Source: Bacteroidales bacterium (GTDB lineage Bacteria; Bacteroidota; Bacteroidia; Bacteroidales; P3). Taken from it: 56,041 bases of DNA. The notes beneath the pieces were generated by a model. The model was not told the origin of the DNA. It searched no databases and was given only the letters and a program-made list of their open reading frames with translations. Location of the stretch: positions 1 through 56,041 of the forward strand of contig JAGCYV010000059.1 in the NCBI GenBank assembly GCA_017960605.1, read 5' to 3'. The translations under genes and the position numbers were made by a program. Of the stretch, positions 8,601 to 14,996 are shown one piece after another (position 1 is the stretch's first letter; each line of letters opens with the position of its first letter).

Positions 8601-10817
8601 CCAGTCGCTGCTGGTCAGCGTTGAGAAGTCTTCGCAGTAGGGCAGCGGGTAGTCCTGCATGGCCGTGCGGCACGTATAGCGCATGTCTTCGCACAGCGTC
8701 TGGCCGGGACGATACACGAACAGGTCATAGTTCGTGTTCGGGGTGAGGCCGTGGAGGGTGCCGCGGGTTACATGATAGAACGTGTCAATGGTGCCTGTGC
8801 CGATGGCGAAATGCTCCGACCCGTACTGCACCAGCACCGTGTCGTAGGCCTGCGCCCACCGAATCACCATCGAAGTTCCCCTCCGGTGCTCTACCACCGG
8901 TTCTTCCACTGCGGGACCGGTGCAGCTCACGGAATACACATTGAACTGCATCCAGCTGTACTGGCTCTTCATCCGGATGGCGATATGCCGCCCTGTCGAG
9001 TTGGTCGGCACCGTGGCCGACAACGTGTGGCGGTGTCTATCCACATACACGGAGTCCAACGGGACGAAGGTCGAGGGGTCGTCCGCATACACCATCGTCC
9101 CCAGTATCAACTTGGAGCTGTAGGGATACACGGAGCCATAGCCGTCGTACCCGACGAACGTCACCGTCACATCACGTCCGGCCAATCCTGTCAGCTGCTC
9201 GCTGGCCATGATAGCGTCACCGTTGCTGCAACCCTCGTAGTAGTATATGCTTCTGTCGCTTTTGGCGAAATAGCCGTTGCACCCGGTGCTCATTATCGTG
9301 TAGGTCCATGCGTTCGGCAAGGTCGAGCCCTCGCTGAAGTTCGAGCAGAAGCCCGCGGCTGCCGTCGGCATCGGTGTCGTGCGTGTCGTCACGCTGCGGC
9401 TGATGTTCAGCGACCCGCTGCATGTCGGATACACCGTGAAGATGTATTTTGTCTCCGCCGCCAGTCCCGTGATGTTCAACGGCGAGGTGGCATTCTGGAA
9501 CGTCATCGTGTCGGTCACCGCGCCCTCTCTTCTCACCCCCACGGTGCATGTCGGGTTGCCATAGGTGCTCCACACCAGGTCCAACCGGTCATACTCCACA
9601 TGTATCGTCCGCACCGAATCCACGCCGCAGTTCTCCACGCCCATGTTGTCGATATACAGCCGGTGGCCCACCTCTCCCTGCTGGCTTTGCAGCATGCGCA
9701 AGGCCAGGCGCTGGCCGTCACTGTTGCTCGTCCACGTGAAGCGGTACTCCTGCCATGAGTCCGTATTGTTCACCTGCACCGACTGCACCGGTGTGAAGCC
9801 GTACTGGTTGTAGAGCGAGCCCGCGCTGTCGCAGGTGCCGAATTCCACCCGAGTGCCGTAGTGGCTTGCCCGCAGCATCAGGCGCACCGTGTGCGACCCG
9901 ACGCCCTCCAACGGAGGCGTGGCCACGATGCCGAAGTGCTCGTCGCTCGCCGTGCCGCCGCAACTCAACAGCAACGAGTGGCTTCCGCTGCTGTGCTGAG
10001 CCGATACCACCTGCGGAAGGAATTCCTCGGGGCTGTCGAAATTGGCCACTTGCAGCCAGCAACTCGGAAAGCTGCCCTCGGCCATCCCTTCGAAACCCTC
10101 CTTGTAAGGCAGCGCCGCATTGCCGCAGGCCGTCCGCACCAACATCTCGTCGGCACAGCACATGCTCCCCGCCGCACTGGAGGCCACCACGCTGATTTCG
10201 TAGGTGGTGCTGGGGTTCAAGCCCGTCACCGTATAGCTTGTTGTCGTGATATTCGTGAACGTCTGATCGCCGCACACCACCATGAACGGACCCGCCGCAT
10301 TCGTGGCACTCCACGTCAGGCCGATACTTGTTGTTGTCACCGCCGTCGTATCCAAACCCGTCACGGGATTGGTGCACACCGTCTCATACCCCGACGTGCT
10401 CCACTGCAACGCGAACCCGCTGTAGGTACTCCCGCCGTCCGTATGGAACCGGATAAGCATCTGGCCCGCTGTCGTGCTCACATTCACCGTGCCCGTGCCG
10501 CCTTGGGGGCCGAACAGGGTGGTGGTGCCGTCCTCCACCGTCAGCTTGTCGCAGCAACTCTCTGTCGAGTAGTTGCCCGTCAGCGTGATGGTGATGCCCG
10601 GAGAGGCCTGAAGCAGCACCCAGCCGTCGAAGTTGTTGCTGTAGTTGCCGTTCGCGCCGCCGTTGTCGTAGATGGTGCCGCTGCCCAGCTCACAGGCGTC
10701 CAGCACGATGCTGTCGCCGTTCACCAGGTTCACCACCGACTGCGCGGAAGTGCGCAGCGGAAATATCAAAGCCAGCGCCACAAGCGCCGCCAGGAGTATA
10801 TGATGTCGTTTTGTCAT
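2613..10817 (-). CDS. Giant modular surface protein with a type B (CHU_C) secretion tail
   Basis: A 2734-residue secreted protein. The ATG at 10817 was chosen because it begins a clear signal peptide (MTKRHHILLAALVALALIFP, cleavage near TSAQ) and lies downstream of a TATATTTG promoter; the longer frame to 10958 starts upstream of that promoter. Order: CUB-like domain (about 26-140, paired Cys in ESCCDKLTV), fibronectin type III-like domain (about 150-235), then about eight modules of 220-250 residues, most opening with an LPYC-DF or similar Cys motif, which look like MAM/jelly-roll modules. Next come a PKD-like domain (about 2160-2240, YWDFGNGT), three short repeats containing CDSI/CDTS/CDSV (about 2260-2410), and a C-terminal gliding-motility-type sorting domain (about 2640-2734, TPNGDGINDRW). 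Such proteins are exported by type IX secretion and act as adhesins or matrix components. No enzyme motif was seen. Confidence 0.9.
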   Translation of the reverse strand: MTKRHHILLAALVALALIFPLRTSAQSVVNLVNGDSIVLDACELGSGTIYDNGGANGNYSNNFDGWVLLQASPGITITLTGNYSTESCCDKLTVEDGTTTLFGPQGGTGTVNVSTTAGQMLIRFHTDGGSTYSGFALQWSTSGYETVCTNPVTGLDTTAVTTTSIGLTWSATNAAGPFMVVCGDQTFTNITTTSYTVTGLNPSTTYEISVVASSAAGSMCCADEMLVRTACGNAALPYKEGFEGMAEGSFPSCWLQVANFDSPEEFLPQVVSAQHSSGSHSLLLSCGGTASDEHFGIVATPPLEGVGSHTVRLMLRASHYGTRVEFGTCDSAGSLYNQYGFTPVQSVQVNNTDSWQEYRFTWTSNSDGQRLALRMLQSQQGEVGHRLYIDNMGVENCGVDSVRTIHVEYDRLDLVWSTYGNPTCTVGVRREGAVTDTMTFQNATSPLNITGLAAETKYIFTVYPTCSGSLNISRSVTTRTTPMPTAAAGFCSNFSEGSTLPNAWTYTIMSTGCNGYFAKSDRSIYYYEGCSNGDAIMASEQLTGLAGRDVTVTFVGYDGYGSVYPYSSKLILGTMVYADDPSTFVPLDSVYVDRHRHTLSATVPTNSTGRHIAIRMKSQYSWMQFNVYSVSCTGPAVEEPVVEHRRGTSMVIRWAQAYDTVLVQYGSEHFAIGTGTIDTFYHVTRGTLHGLTPNTNYDLFVYRPGQTLCEDMRYTCRTAMQDYPLPYCEDFSTLTSSDWYNGSGDWQRLQDLNGRPSFDGHPYYGLAGKAMTMSSWGFAWNYYSMAMLPDVEVDSQTVLSFFIYDQAPQSTIYVGMIRDDYYSNSEFELLDTIHINACNQRVHYSYAFRPSDTLFNGRIVLSYRHPYEYSYYNCYIDELHLSHTSYGTLQHTYVGFDTVAFNLTTLQGADSVEVTLIGGGQTYVDTLALADIHNFGFGGLDTGTLYRCYLRPLDGGCPSLAGHVITQSNGTVPGVGSCFPFSQELSYELPYRWAADSATTVTTGDYLELVPRGRVATHPMTTVTGRTFSFRARGHTAGDTLRVGLLPADSISVDSTHFSGLESNITPIDTVVVGTAWQYYMLRLPAVSPGAWRIVLQAGNDTMDIDEPEFSDCPIVHVTVEGNSIICTLDNDQVTNYYLTVDDSAGTDHRVIYVEENPYRLNGLAMSMRYDLTWYCPYGESACRPTISVHTGGTIPLPYCVDFNVGTGGSLSVPPTWTFITNSSNDQVTLSTDGPSLDLNPYYSNKWMYAVMPDLDVDSALSMHAYFYTWSEKNVEIGVMNSATDTASFIPLWSQSGYYSQRPEVELSGHLGKRVAIRTKTHLRLWNVHFYGYPLAKMELLGYKRLKVKTDYPGPYWLHYYYGSQDTMIYVDTTDFMLNTFPNHNYAYLGQTDSAGYNCESYTYSYYLGTRHSLPYCYSPGYSGLNTFSYQAYGHQGVNYLQRSPDNKYVQRFYGNSSSWMVMGDHYIDSINHAGIRVRFDAGSQRDTVVVGVMVNAYDTNTFSPVDTLVYTRTDDSLQSEYVNLSRYADTGRWVAFHHLPSPNSQWFDIHNVYMESCPGALSATVSLSRWNRVKIDGEEVPFYVEYGHSGQGQGSWSNTIMRVDSVPIILTLDPETRYDFYFRCDSAGYTCVPKQEVTTLAAPMELPTCVDFDTVAVTLIPRNWTSRNAGIGAANTAAHSGTNSLVMPVASNSYIITPDINVDSIEKVALSLWYRVEDLSDRLVVGVMSNPSDISTFYPVRTLAPMEAGVWQHGLVEFSSAPSESHFIALRARSNRQGGGRNIYVDDIYVTNCAAFDFTVQRLTSNSIDLTWSHLGEPNITVTVVDDSVVTATYTNVTPPLHIEPLNILHYYTFRFNSTCNSTDSGYCTTNYTDSLSVVTPAPGAGCVNPTDLASPQAVFFSGSYSNPYSQAGAINYGSMHPDSRHTVCYDTAQRDPRTGGQLRTIPEGYTSSVRLGNWSSNYYMPEAEGVIYSLMVDTGSFELLLLRYAAVLQDPQHAASDQPRFRMELLDTNYNIIDSACTSADFIADQNLGWHTADDGVLWKDWTAVGVDLSNHAGEQVYFRLTTYDCNEGSHYGYAYFTLECMRKNMNTVSCGDVDSNTLSAPEGFNYRWYNSNSPATISTAQSITVPSEDITYFCEVSKLDNPSCNFTISAYGGTRYPMANFDTSMVIDSCRFIVTFTNTSGISNDGINPLPGEQCETAYWDFGNGTTSVNYHGSAMYLLPGTYTVQLISGIALDECQDTMTMTLVLELPAGTIPSDTTEASICDNQSYTFFGQPYNTAGEYYHVVDVPNNTCDSIYVLQLEVRLTSSSDSVAVVCDSIHWRGQTYTTDGTYSSGPIGLNAVNCDTSVNLELTVHPTYEANDSIIICPYRPFTYRGVDYGGPAVFDTTLYSIHNCDSVVHVILAPRDSNFRMKTYYYFDTLPYLETDTMLISCPPTTLNLTDSTSGVTHWDWKLFMPDTVMRDSLPEFSYEFTSGSDSAVAYATLVTTSVGNCLDTASWPVFVFPSPHSEFIWDPLVPSIMHPDIQFINQSTPDTNQLEEGHDWAYLWRIQSIEGGEYDTTSDYAPHYQWGNPGDNMSGDYNVELINYWTHPADSFYTTDLMWLDPSFYHTLLYPSFTHTCIDTAKHVVTVTNEYLQFPNLVTPNGDGINDRWEVMNLIEMGNYSMNELWIYDRTGALVYHVRYIRSADQFWDPEATRSPDGTYYYRFVAEGEYGVVKRNGLIEVLRK

Positions 10818-10850
10818 AGTCGTTTTATTGTTTAGTATGCACAAAACCAA

Positions 10851-10872
10851 CACCCTGCATCGTTTCAGGGTG
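10851..10872 (-). promoter_or_regulatory. Hairpin in the 5' leader of the giant adhesin mRNA
   Basis: CACCCTG and CAGGGTG form a 7-bp stem with an 8-base loop. It lies about 10 bases downstream of the predicted transcription start and about 34 bases before the start codon. It could stabilise the mRNA or control translation; no known riboswitch fold was recognised. Confidence 0.5.
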
Positions 10873-10887
10873 GGCCGTGTGAAACTG

Positions 10888-10895
10888 CAAATATA
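10888..10895 (-). promoter_or_regulatory. Promoter -7 element for the adhesin/two-component unit
   Basis: On the minus strand this reads TATATTTG followed by C, matching the Bacteroidota -7 consensus TAnnTTTG. It lies 71 bases upstream of the chosen start codon and downstream of the alternative Met at 10958. No good -33 TTTG was found. Confidence 0.6.
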
Positions 10896-10994
10896 TATAA
10901 TTATTTTAAAATGGCCAAAAAAGAACCGCCTCGCCCGTTCTTTTTTAGATTGTTTCATTTGTAACCCTCTGATACTAAGTCTTGAATCCGTTAT

Positions 10995-11038
10995 GACCTA
11001 GTATTGACCTAGTATTGACCTAGTATTGACCTAGTATT
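10995..11038. repeat. Tandem 11-bp repeat GACCTAGTATT, four exact copies
   Basis: Four uninterrupted copies of GACCTAGTATT occupy these bases. An inverted partial copy, TACTAGGTCA, lies at 11053-11062, so the array can fold back on itself. It sits between the divergent promoters of the giant adhesin and the outer-membrane protein at 11330, within the 512-base gap 10818-11329. Confidence 0.97.
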
Positions 11039-11097
11039 GACTATATAGAAAGTACTAGGTCATTACCCGGTCACACCTTCATCATGCCCAAGTGTTT

Positions 11098-11137
11098 CTT
11101 TAGGCATACTTGAACCATACTTTAGTCATACCTGAGG
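11098..11137. repeat. Degenerate 11-bp array with CTTTAGG-like core
   Basis: The cores CTTTAGG, CTTGAAC, CTTTAGT and CCTGAGG begin at 11098, 11109, 11120 and 11131, exactly 11 bases apart. Three further related cores (CTTAAGT at 11156, CTAAGTT at 11168, CTTGAGG at 11178) continue with 10-12 base spacing. This is a second, different array in the same gap as the GACCTAGTATT repeat. Confidence 0.8.
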
Positions 11138-11208
11138 TGTCGTACACAAGGAACACTTAAGTCAGAACTAAGTTGGACTTGAGGATGAGTCATATATATG
11201 ACTTTTTT

Positions 11209-11264
11209 CTTTTCGCATTTCGCTTTTTATCAATCACTTGTCTCTGACCACTGGCCACCGACCA
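11209..11264. repeat. Composite 7-mer array, 11209-11264
   Basis: Eight consecutive 7-mers in one phase: CTTTTCG, CATTTCG, CTTTTTA, two diverged units, then CTGACCA, CTGGCCA, CCGACCA. It joins two heptad families (CGCTTTT type and GGCCACT type). The same two families, in the same order on the reverse complement, occur together inside the M16 peptidase gene at 14342-14390. Confidence 0.85.
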
Positions 11265-11296
11265 CTTAAAAAATCAACTTGTATCGATATTTTTTG

Positions 11297-11304
11297 TATC
11301 TTTG
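11297..11304 (+). promoter_or_regulatory. Promoter -7 element for the outer-membrane protein at 11330
   Basis: TATCTTTG followed by C matches TAnnTTTG exactly and lies 25 bases before the ATG at 11330. No convincing -33 TTTG is present at the usual distance, because the adjacent heptad array occupies that area. Confidence 0.75.
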
Positions 11305-11329
11305 CATTTTGTATTAATTATAGAAAACG

Positions 11330-12100
11330 ATGAAGAAAATAGCGCTTCTCTTTGCCGCAGTGATAGTTATGTCGGCGGCCAATGCCCAGGTGGTGGTCGG
11401 TTTGCAAGGCGGCTACCAGCAACAGAAAACCATTAACTCGGCCAATGCCGACTACAGCCTCGCTGTCGATTACCTCGGCGGTGTACGTGTGGGCTACATG
11501 GTGACCCCCAAGCTCTATGTGGGCGTGATGGGCGGCATCCTGAGCGGCAACACGGAGCGGATGCAGGTGGCCGACTCTGCCGTCTATACCCAGACGGGTA
11601 TCAAATACGCCATCGAGGACCACTTCTGGACCAGCGACCAGAGCGGCTGGCATGCAGCCCTCCAGGTGCGCTACGAGTTCCTGAAGTACGGCAACATGCA
11701 CTTCCATGTGCTCCTTCAGGGTGCCATCAACAGCCTCGGCTACACCAACTACAAGGAGAGCTTCTACTGGAAGTCGTTCCCCAACGCCCACGAGTACTGC
11801 GAGCCGGTGGCCCCCTTTGCCGACAGCATCAGCAGCATGTCGTGGAGCGTCAGCCTGCGTCCCACGCTGACCTACGAGTTCTCGAAGCACCTCAGCGCCG
11901 AGCTGAGCCTCGACTTCCTCAGCCTGGGCTACCGCAGCGAGACCACCAAGTACGACGGCACCTATGTGACCGCTGACGGCAAGGACCTCTCGAAGGGCAG
12001 CGAGAACACCTCGACGTTCTATGCCGGCCTCAACACCATGATGGAGACCCTCCGCTGGGAGAGCCCCATGCTGCGCCTCGGTTTCAACTGGACGTTCTGA
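11330..12100 (+). CDS. Outer-membrane beta-barrel protein, function unknown
   Basis: A 256-residue protein with a clear signal peptide (MKKIALLFAAVIVMSAANAQ, cleavage before VVVGLQGG). The mature part alternates polar and aromatic residues in short strands (for example VRVGYMVTPKLYVGVMGGIL) and ends in FNWTF, the terminal Phe typical of outer-membrane barrels. It is about the size of an 8-10 strand OprF/OmpW-like barrel. I cannot assign a ligand or enzyme activity. It has its own promoter and stands alone before a heptad array, although read-through into the HerA-like gene 41 bases downstream is possible. The protein at 23757 has the same general architecture. Confidence 0.82.
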   Translation: MKKIALLFAAVIVMSAANAQVVVGLQGGYQQQKTINSANADYSLAVDYLGGVRVGYMVTPKLYVGVMGGILSGNTERMQVADSAVYTQTGIKYAIEDHFWTSDQSGWHAALQVRYEFLKYGNMHFHVLLQGAINSLGYTNYKESFYWKSFPNAHEYCEPVAPFADSISSMSWSVSLRPTLTYEFSKHLSAELSLDFLSLGYRSETTKYDGTYVTADGKDLSKGSENTSTFYAGLNTMMETLRWESPMLRLGFNWTF

Positions 12101-12102
12101 GG

Positions 12103-12137
12103 AGTGGCCAGTGGTCAGTGTTTAGTGTTTAGTGAAT
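12103..12137. repeat. 7-mer array (AGTGNYY)5 just before the HerA-like gene
   Basis: Five contiguous 7-mers: AGTGGCC, AGTGGTC, AGTGTTT, AGTGTTT, AGTGAAT. The array fills nearly all of the 41-base gap and ends 4 bases before the ATG at 12142, so it is the ribosome-binding region of that gene. Confidence 0.92.
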
Positions 12138-12141
12138 TGTT

Positions 12142-13716
12142 ATGTACGATAAGGAGAAAGGACTCTATATAGCCCATTGCGACGAGGGTGCTTTGGCCCT
12201 CGTCGGCCGTATGGCCAACCGTCACGGATTGATAGCCGGTGCCACGGGTACCGGCAAGACCGTCACCCTCCAGGTGATGGCCGAAACGTTCTGCCAGGCA
12301 GGCGTCCCCTGCTTCATGGCCGACATGAAGGGCGACCTGAGCGGCATCAGCCAGGCGGGTCAGATGAGCGGCTTCATCGAGAAACGCAAAGACCAGTTCG
12401 GCGTGCCGAATCCCGAATTCCAGGCTTGCCCGGTAAGGTTCTTTGACGTGTATGGCGAGCAGGGCCATCCCATCCGCGCCACCGTCAGCCAGATGGGGCC
12501 GCAGCTGCTGAGCCGTCTGCTGGGCCTCAACGAAACCCAGGACGGGGTGCTCAACATCGTGTTCCGCATCGCCGACGAACGCGGACTGCTGATACTGGAC
12601 ATGAAGGACTTGCGGGCCATGCTCGACTATGTGGCCAAGCACGCCAAGGAATATACCACCCAGTACGGCAACATCTCGACGGCCACCGTCGGCGCCATCC
12701 AGCGTGCCCTGCTGCAGCTCGACGCACAGGGAGCGGACAGGTTCTTCGGCGAGCCGAGCTTCGACATCTTCGACCTGTTGCAGACCGAAGGCGGCAAGGG
12801 TGTGATGAATGTGCTGGCGGCCGACAAGCTGATGCTCCAGCCCAAGCTGTACAGCACCTTCCTGTTGTGGCTCCTGAGCGAGCTCTACAGCACCCTGCCC
12901 GAGGTGGGCGACCAGGAGTTGCCGCGCTTGGTGTTCTTCTTCGACGAGGCCCACATGCTTTTCGAGGATACCAGCAAGGCGTTGATTGACAAGATAGAGC
13001 AGGTGATACGTCTCATCCGCTCGAAAGGGGTGGGCATCTACTTCGTCACCCAGAGCCCGACGGACATTCCCGAGAATATCCTCGGCCAGTTGGGCAACCG
13101 CGTGCAGCATGCCCTCCGTGCCTATACCCCCAAGGACCAGAAAGCGGTGAAAACTGCCGCCGACACCTTCCGCCCCAATCCCAAGTTCAAGACCGACGAG
13201 GCCATCATGGAGCTGGAGACCGGCGAGGCGCTGGTGAGCCTGCTCGACGAGAAGGGCGCCCCGAGTGTGGTGCAGCGGGCCAAGATACTCTTCCCCCTGA
13301 GCCAGATAGGAGCCATCACGCCCGAACAGCGTGCCGCCATCGTCCGCAGCAGTCGCATCTATGGCAAGTACGACAAGATGATTGACCGCGAGAGCGCTTT
13401 CGAGATGCTCATCAAGGAGGCTGAGGAGGCCGCCGTGGTGGAGAAGGAAGAGGCTCCGGTGGCAGCCCCGGAGGAGGCGGCACCCGCCCCGAAAAAGGCG
13501 ACCCAGAAGAAGGGCATCGGAAACAAACTGCTCAAGTCGGTCCTTGTCGCCGTCACCGGCACGCTGGCCACCGCCGCAGGTACCGCCGTGAGCGACGCCG
13601 TGAGCGGCAAGAAGACCAAGAGCAAGACCTCGGTGGGACAGAAGATTGTGAAGAACACCACCAGCACCGTTACCCGTACCCTCACCCGCGACATCCTCGG
13701 CAACTTGTTGAAATAG
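12142..13716 (+). CDS. HerA-like helicase/ATPase, DUF853 (YjgR) family
   Basis: A 524-residue P-loop ATPase of the HerA/FtsK branch. Walker A is GATGTGKT (residues 33-40), with the family motif [12 protein letters not shown] following; Walker B is [12 protein letters not shown] (about 262-273) and a sensor-like [10 protein letters not shown] lies about 300. The Ala/Lys/Glu-rich tail (about 440-480) is low in complexity and is followed by a small-residue segment. YjgR proteins are conserved but poorly characterised; roles in DNA translocation are inferred from the fold. It is 20 bases upstream of the M16 gene, separated by another heptad array. Confidence 0.9.
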   Translation: MYDKEKGLYIAHCDEGALALVGRMANRHGLIAGATGTGKTVTLQVMAETFCQAGVPCFMADMKGDLSGISQAGQMSGFIEKRKDQFGVPNPEFQACPVRFFDVYGEQGHPIRATVSQMGPQLLSRLLGLNETQDGVLNIVFRIADERGLLILDMKDLRAMLDYVAKHAKEYTTQYGNISTATVGAIQRALLQLDAQGADRFFGEPSFDIFDLLQTEGGKGVMNVLAADKLMLQPKLYSTFLLWLLSELYSTLPEVGDQELPRLVFFFDEAHMLFEDTSKALIDKIEQVIRLIRSKGVGIYFVTQSPTDIPENILGQLGNRVQHALRAYTPKDQKAVKTAADTFRPNPKFKTDEAIMELETGEALVSLLDEKGAPSVVQRAKILFPLSQIGAITPEQRAAIVRSSRIYGKYDKMIDRESAFEMLIKEAEEAAVVEKEEAPVAAPEEAAPAPKKATQKKGIGNKLLKSVLVAVTGTLATAAGTAVSDAVSGKKTKSKTSVGQKIVKNTTSTVTRTLTRDILGNLLK

Positions 13717-13721
13717 TTTTT

Positions 13722-13742
13722 AGTGGTCAGTGATTAGTGGTT
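13722..13742. repeat. 7-mer array (AGTGRTY)3 providing a GTG start codon
   Basis: AGTGGTC, AGTGATT and AGTGGTT follow one another. The GTG that begins the M16 peptidase frame (13737) is inside the third unit. Confidence 0.85.
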
Positions 13743-14996
13743 GGTTACCGGAAACATAGATTGGACAACGGCCTGACTGTGTTGACCCACGAGGCGTGGG
13801 ACACCACGCTGGCATCGGTGAACCTACTCTATAACGTGGGTTCACGCGACGAAGATCCGCAGCGTACGGGTTTCGCCCATTTGTTTGAGCATCTGATGTT
13901 CGGCGGCACTCCCGAAGTGCCCGACTTCGATGCTGTCTTGAGTGACATGGGTGGTGAGACAAATGCCTTCACCAACTGCGACTATACCAACTACTACCTC
14001 ACCATACCTCCTGACGGGCTGGCCACTGCGCTGAGACTGGAGGCCGACCGCATGGCGAACCTCGACATCAGCGAGCGGGCGCTCAAGGTGCAGCAGCAGG
14101 TGGTGACAGAGGAATACCACTACCGCTACATGAACCGCCCCTACGGCGATGTGTGGTTGCAACTGAGACCGTTGTGCTACAAGGTGCATCCCTACCGATG
14201 GCCCACCATCGGAGCCGACATACGCCATGTCCAAGAGGCTACGTTGGAGGACGTGAGAAACTTTCACGCCCGTTATTATCGACCCGACAATGCGATTCTT
14301 GCCGTTGCCGCCCCGATGACACATGAGAAAATGCTTGATATGGTGGCCAGTGGCCATTGGAAGCAAAAAGCGAAAAGCGAAAAGCGAGATGAAGAATCGC
14401 GAAACACATACCCTGCGGAGCCCGTACAGACGGAGCCGCGCCGGCTGACAGTGCGGCGTCCGGTGCCGGCGTCGATGGTCTATCTCGCCTGGCCGATGTG
14501 CGACCGATTCCATCCGCACTACCGTGTCTGCGACCTCATCAGCGACTTGCTGGGCAGCGGGAACTCGTCCCGCCTGTACAGTCGGCTGGTGAAGGAACTC
14601 GGCCTGATGACCGAGGTGGATGCCTGCATCACTGGTGACGCTGGTCCGGGACTGATGGTGATGAGCGGGAAACTGCGCGACGGGGTGAATCCCGACGAGG
14701 CGGCAGAGGCCCTGCGAAGCGAAGCCTTCAGGCTGGCAGAGGAGGAAGTGAGTGAATATGAACTGCAAAAAGTAATCAACAAATATGAGAATACGTTTGT
14801 CTTTTCCCAGTACAAGGCCGCCGACCGTGCATTGGCGCTCTGCTTCTACACCTGGGCGGGCGACACGGAGCTGGTGAACCGTGAACCGGAGGAATACCGC
14901 AAGGTGACTCCGGCGATGGTTCTCGAGGCCGCACGGAGCGTCTTTGTGCCGGAAAGGGAGAATCGTTTATATTATTTGAGTAATGGAACCGTCTGA
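13737..14996 (+). CDS. M16 (pitrilysin/insulinase) family zinc peptidase
   Basis: A 419-residue single-unit M16 protein. The inverted zinc motif HLFEH is at residues 48-52, with the expected downstream acidic helix (EEYHYRYMNRPYGD, about 123-136). The second domain begins after a linker and contains the R/Y pair region near the C-terminus (KAADRALALCFYTWAGD). There is no signal peptide, so it should be cytoplasmic unless the start is misread. No ATG exists nearby; the GTG at 13737 gives VVGYRKHRLDNGLTVL, the usual M16 beginning. Residues about 202-218 (VASGHWKQKAKSEKR) are encoded by a heptad array inserted at the domain boundary. It overlaps the channel gene by 14 bases. Confidence 0.92.
   Translation: MVGYRKHRLDNGLTVLTHEAWDTTLASVNLLYNVGSRDEDPQRTGFAHLFEHLMFGGTPEVPDFDAVLSDMGGETNAFTNCDYTNYYLTIPPDGLATALRLEADRMANLDISERALKVQQQVVTEEYHYRYMNRPYGDVWLQLRPLCYKVHPYRWPTIGADIRHVQEATLEDVRNFHARYYRPDNAILAVAAPMTHEKMLDMVASGHWKQKAKSEKRDEESRNTYPAEPVQTEPRRLTVRRPVPASMVYLAWPMCDRFHPHYRVCDLISDLLGSGNSSRLYSRLVKELGLMTEVDACITGDAGPGLMVMSGKLRDGVNPDEAAEALRSEAFRLAEEEVSEYELQKVINKYENTFVFSQYKAADRALALCFYTWAGDTELVNREPEEYRKVTPAMVLEAARSVFVPERENRLYYLSNGTV
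14342..14390. repeat. Composite 7-mer array inside the M16 gene
   Basis: Seven consecutive units in a single phase: GGTGGCC, AGTGGCC, ATTGGAA, GCAAAAA, GCGAAAA, GCGAAAA, GCGAGAT. The array is 49 bases and in frame with the peptidase, encoding a Lys/Ser/Glu-rich linker. Confidence 0.88.

Noticed and set aside
10818..10958. Longer start for the giant adhesin (Met at 10958)
   Set aside because: It lies upstream of the predicted promoter and adds a basic, non-signal segment before an ideal signal peptide at 10817.
10981..11062. CRISPR array
   Set aside because: The units are 11 bases with no variable spacers and no cas genes are in the window.
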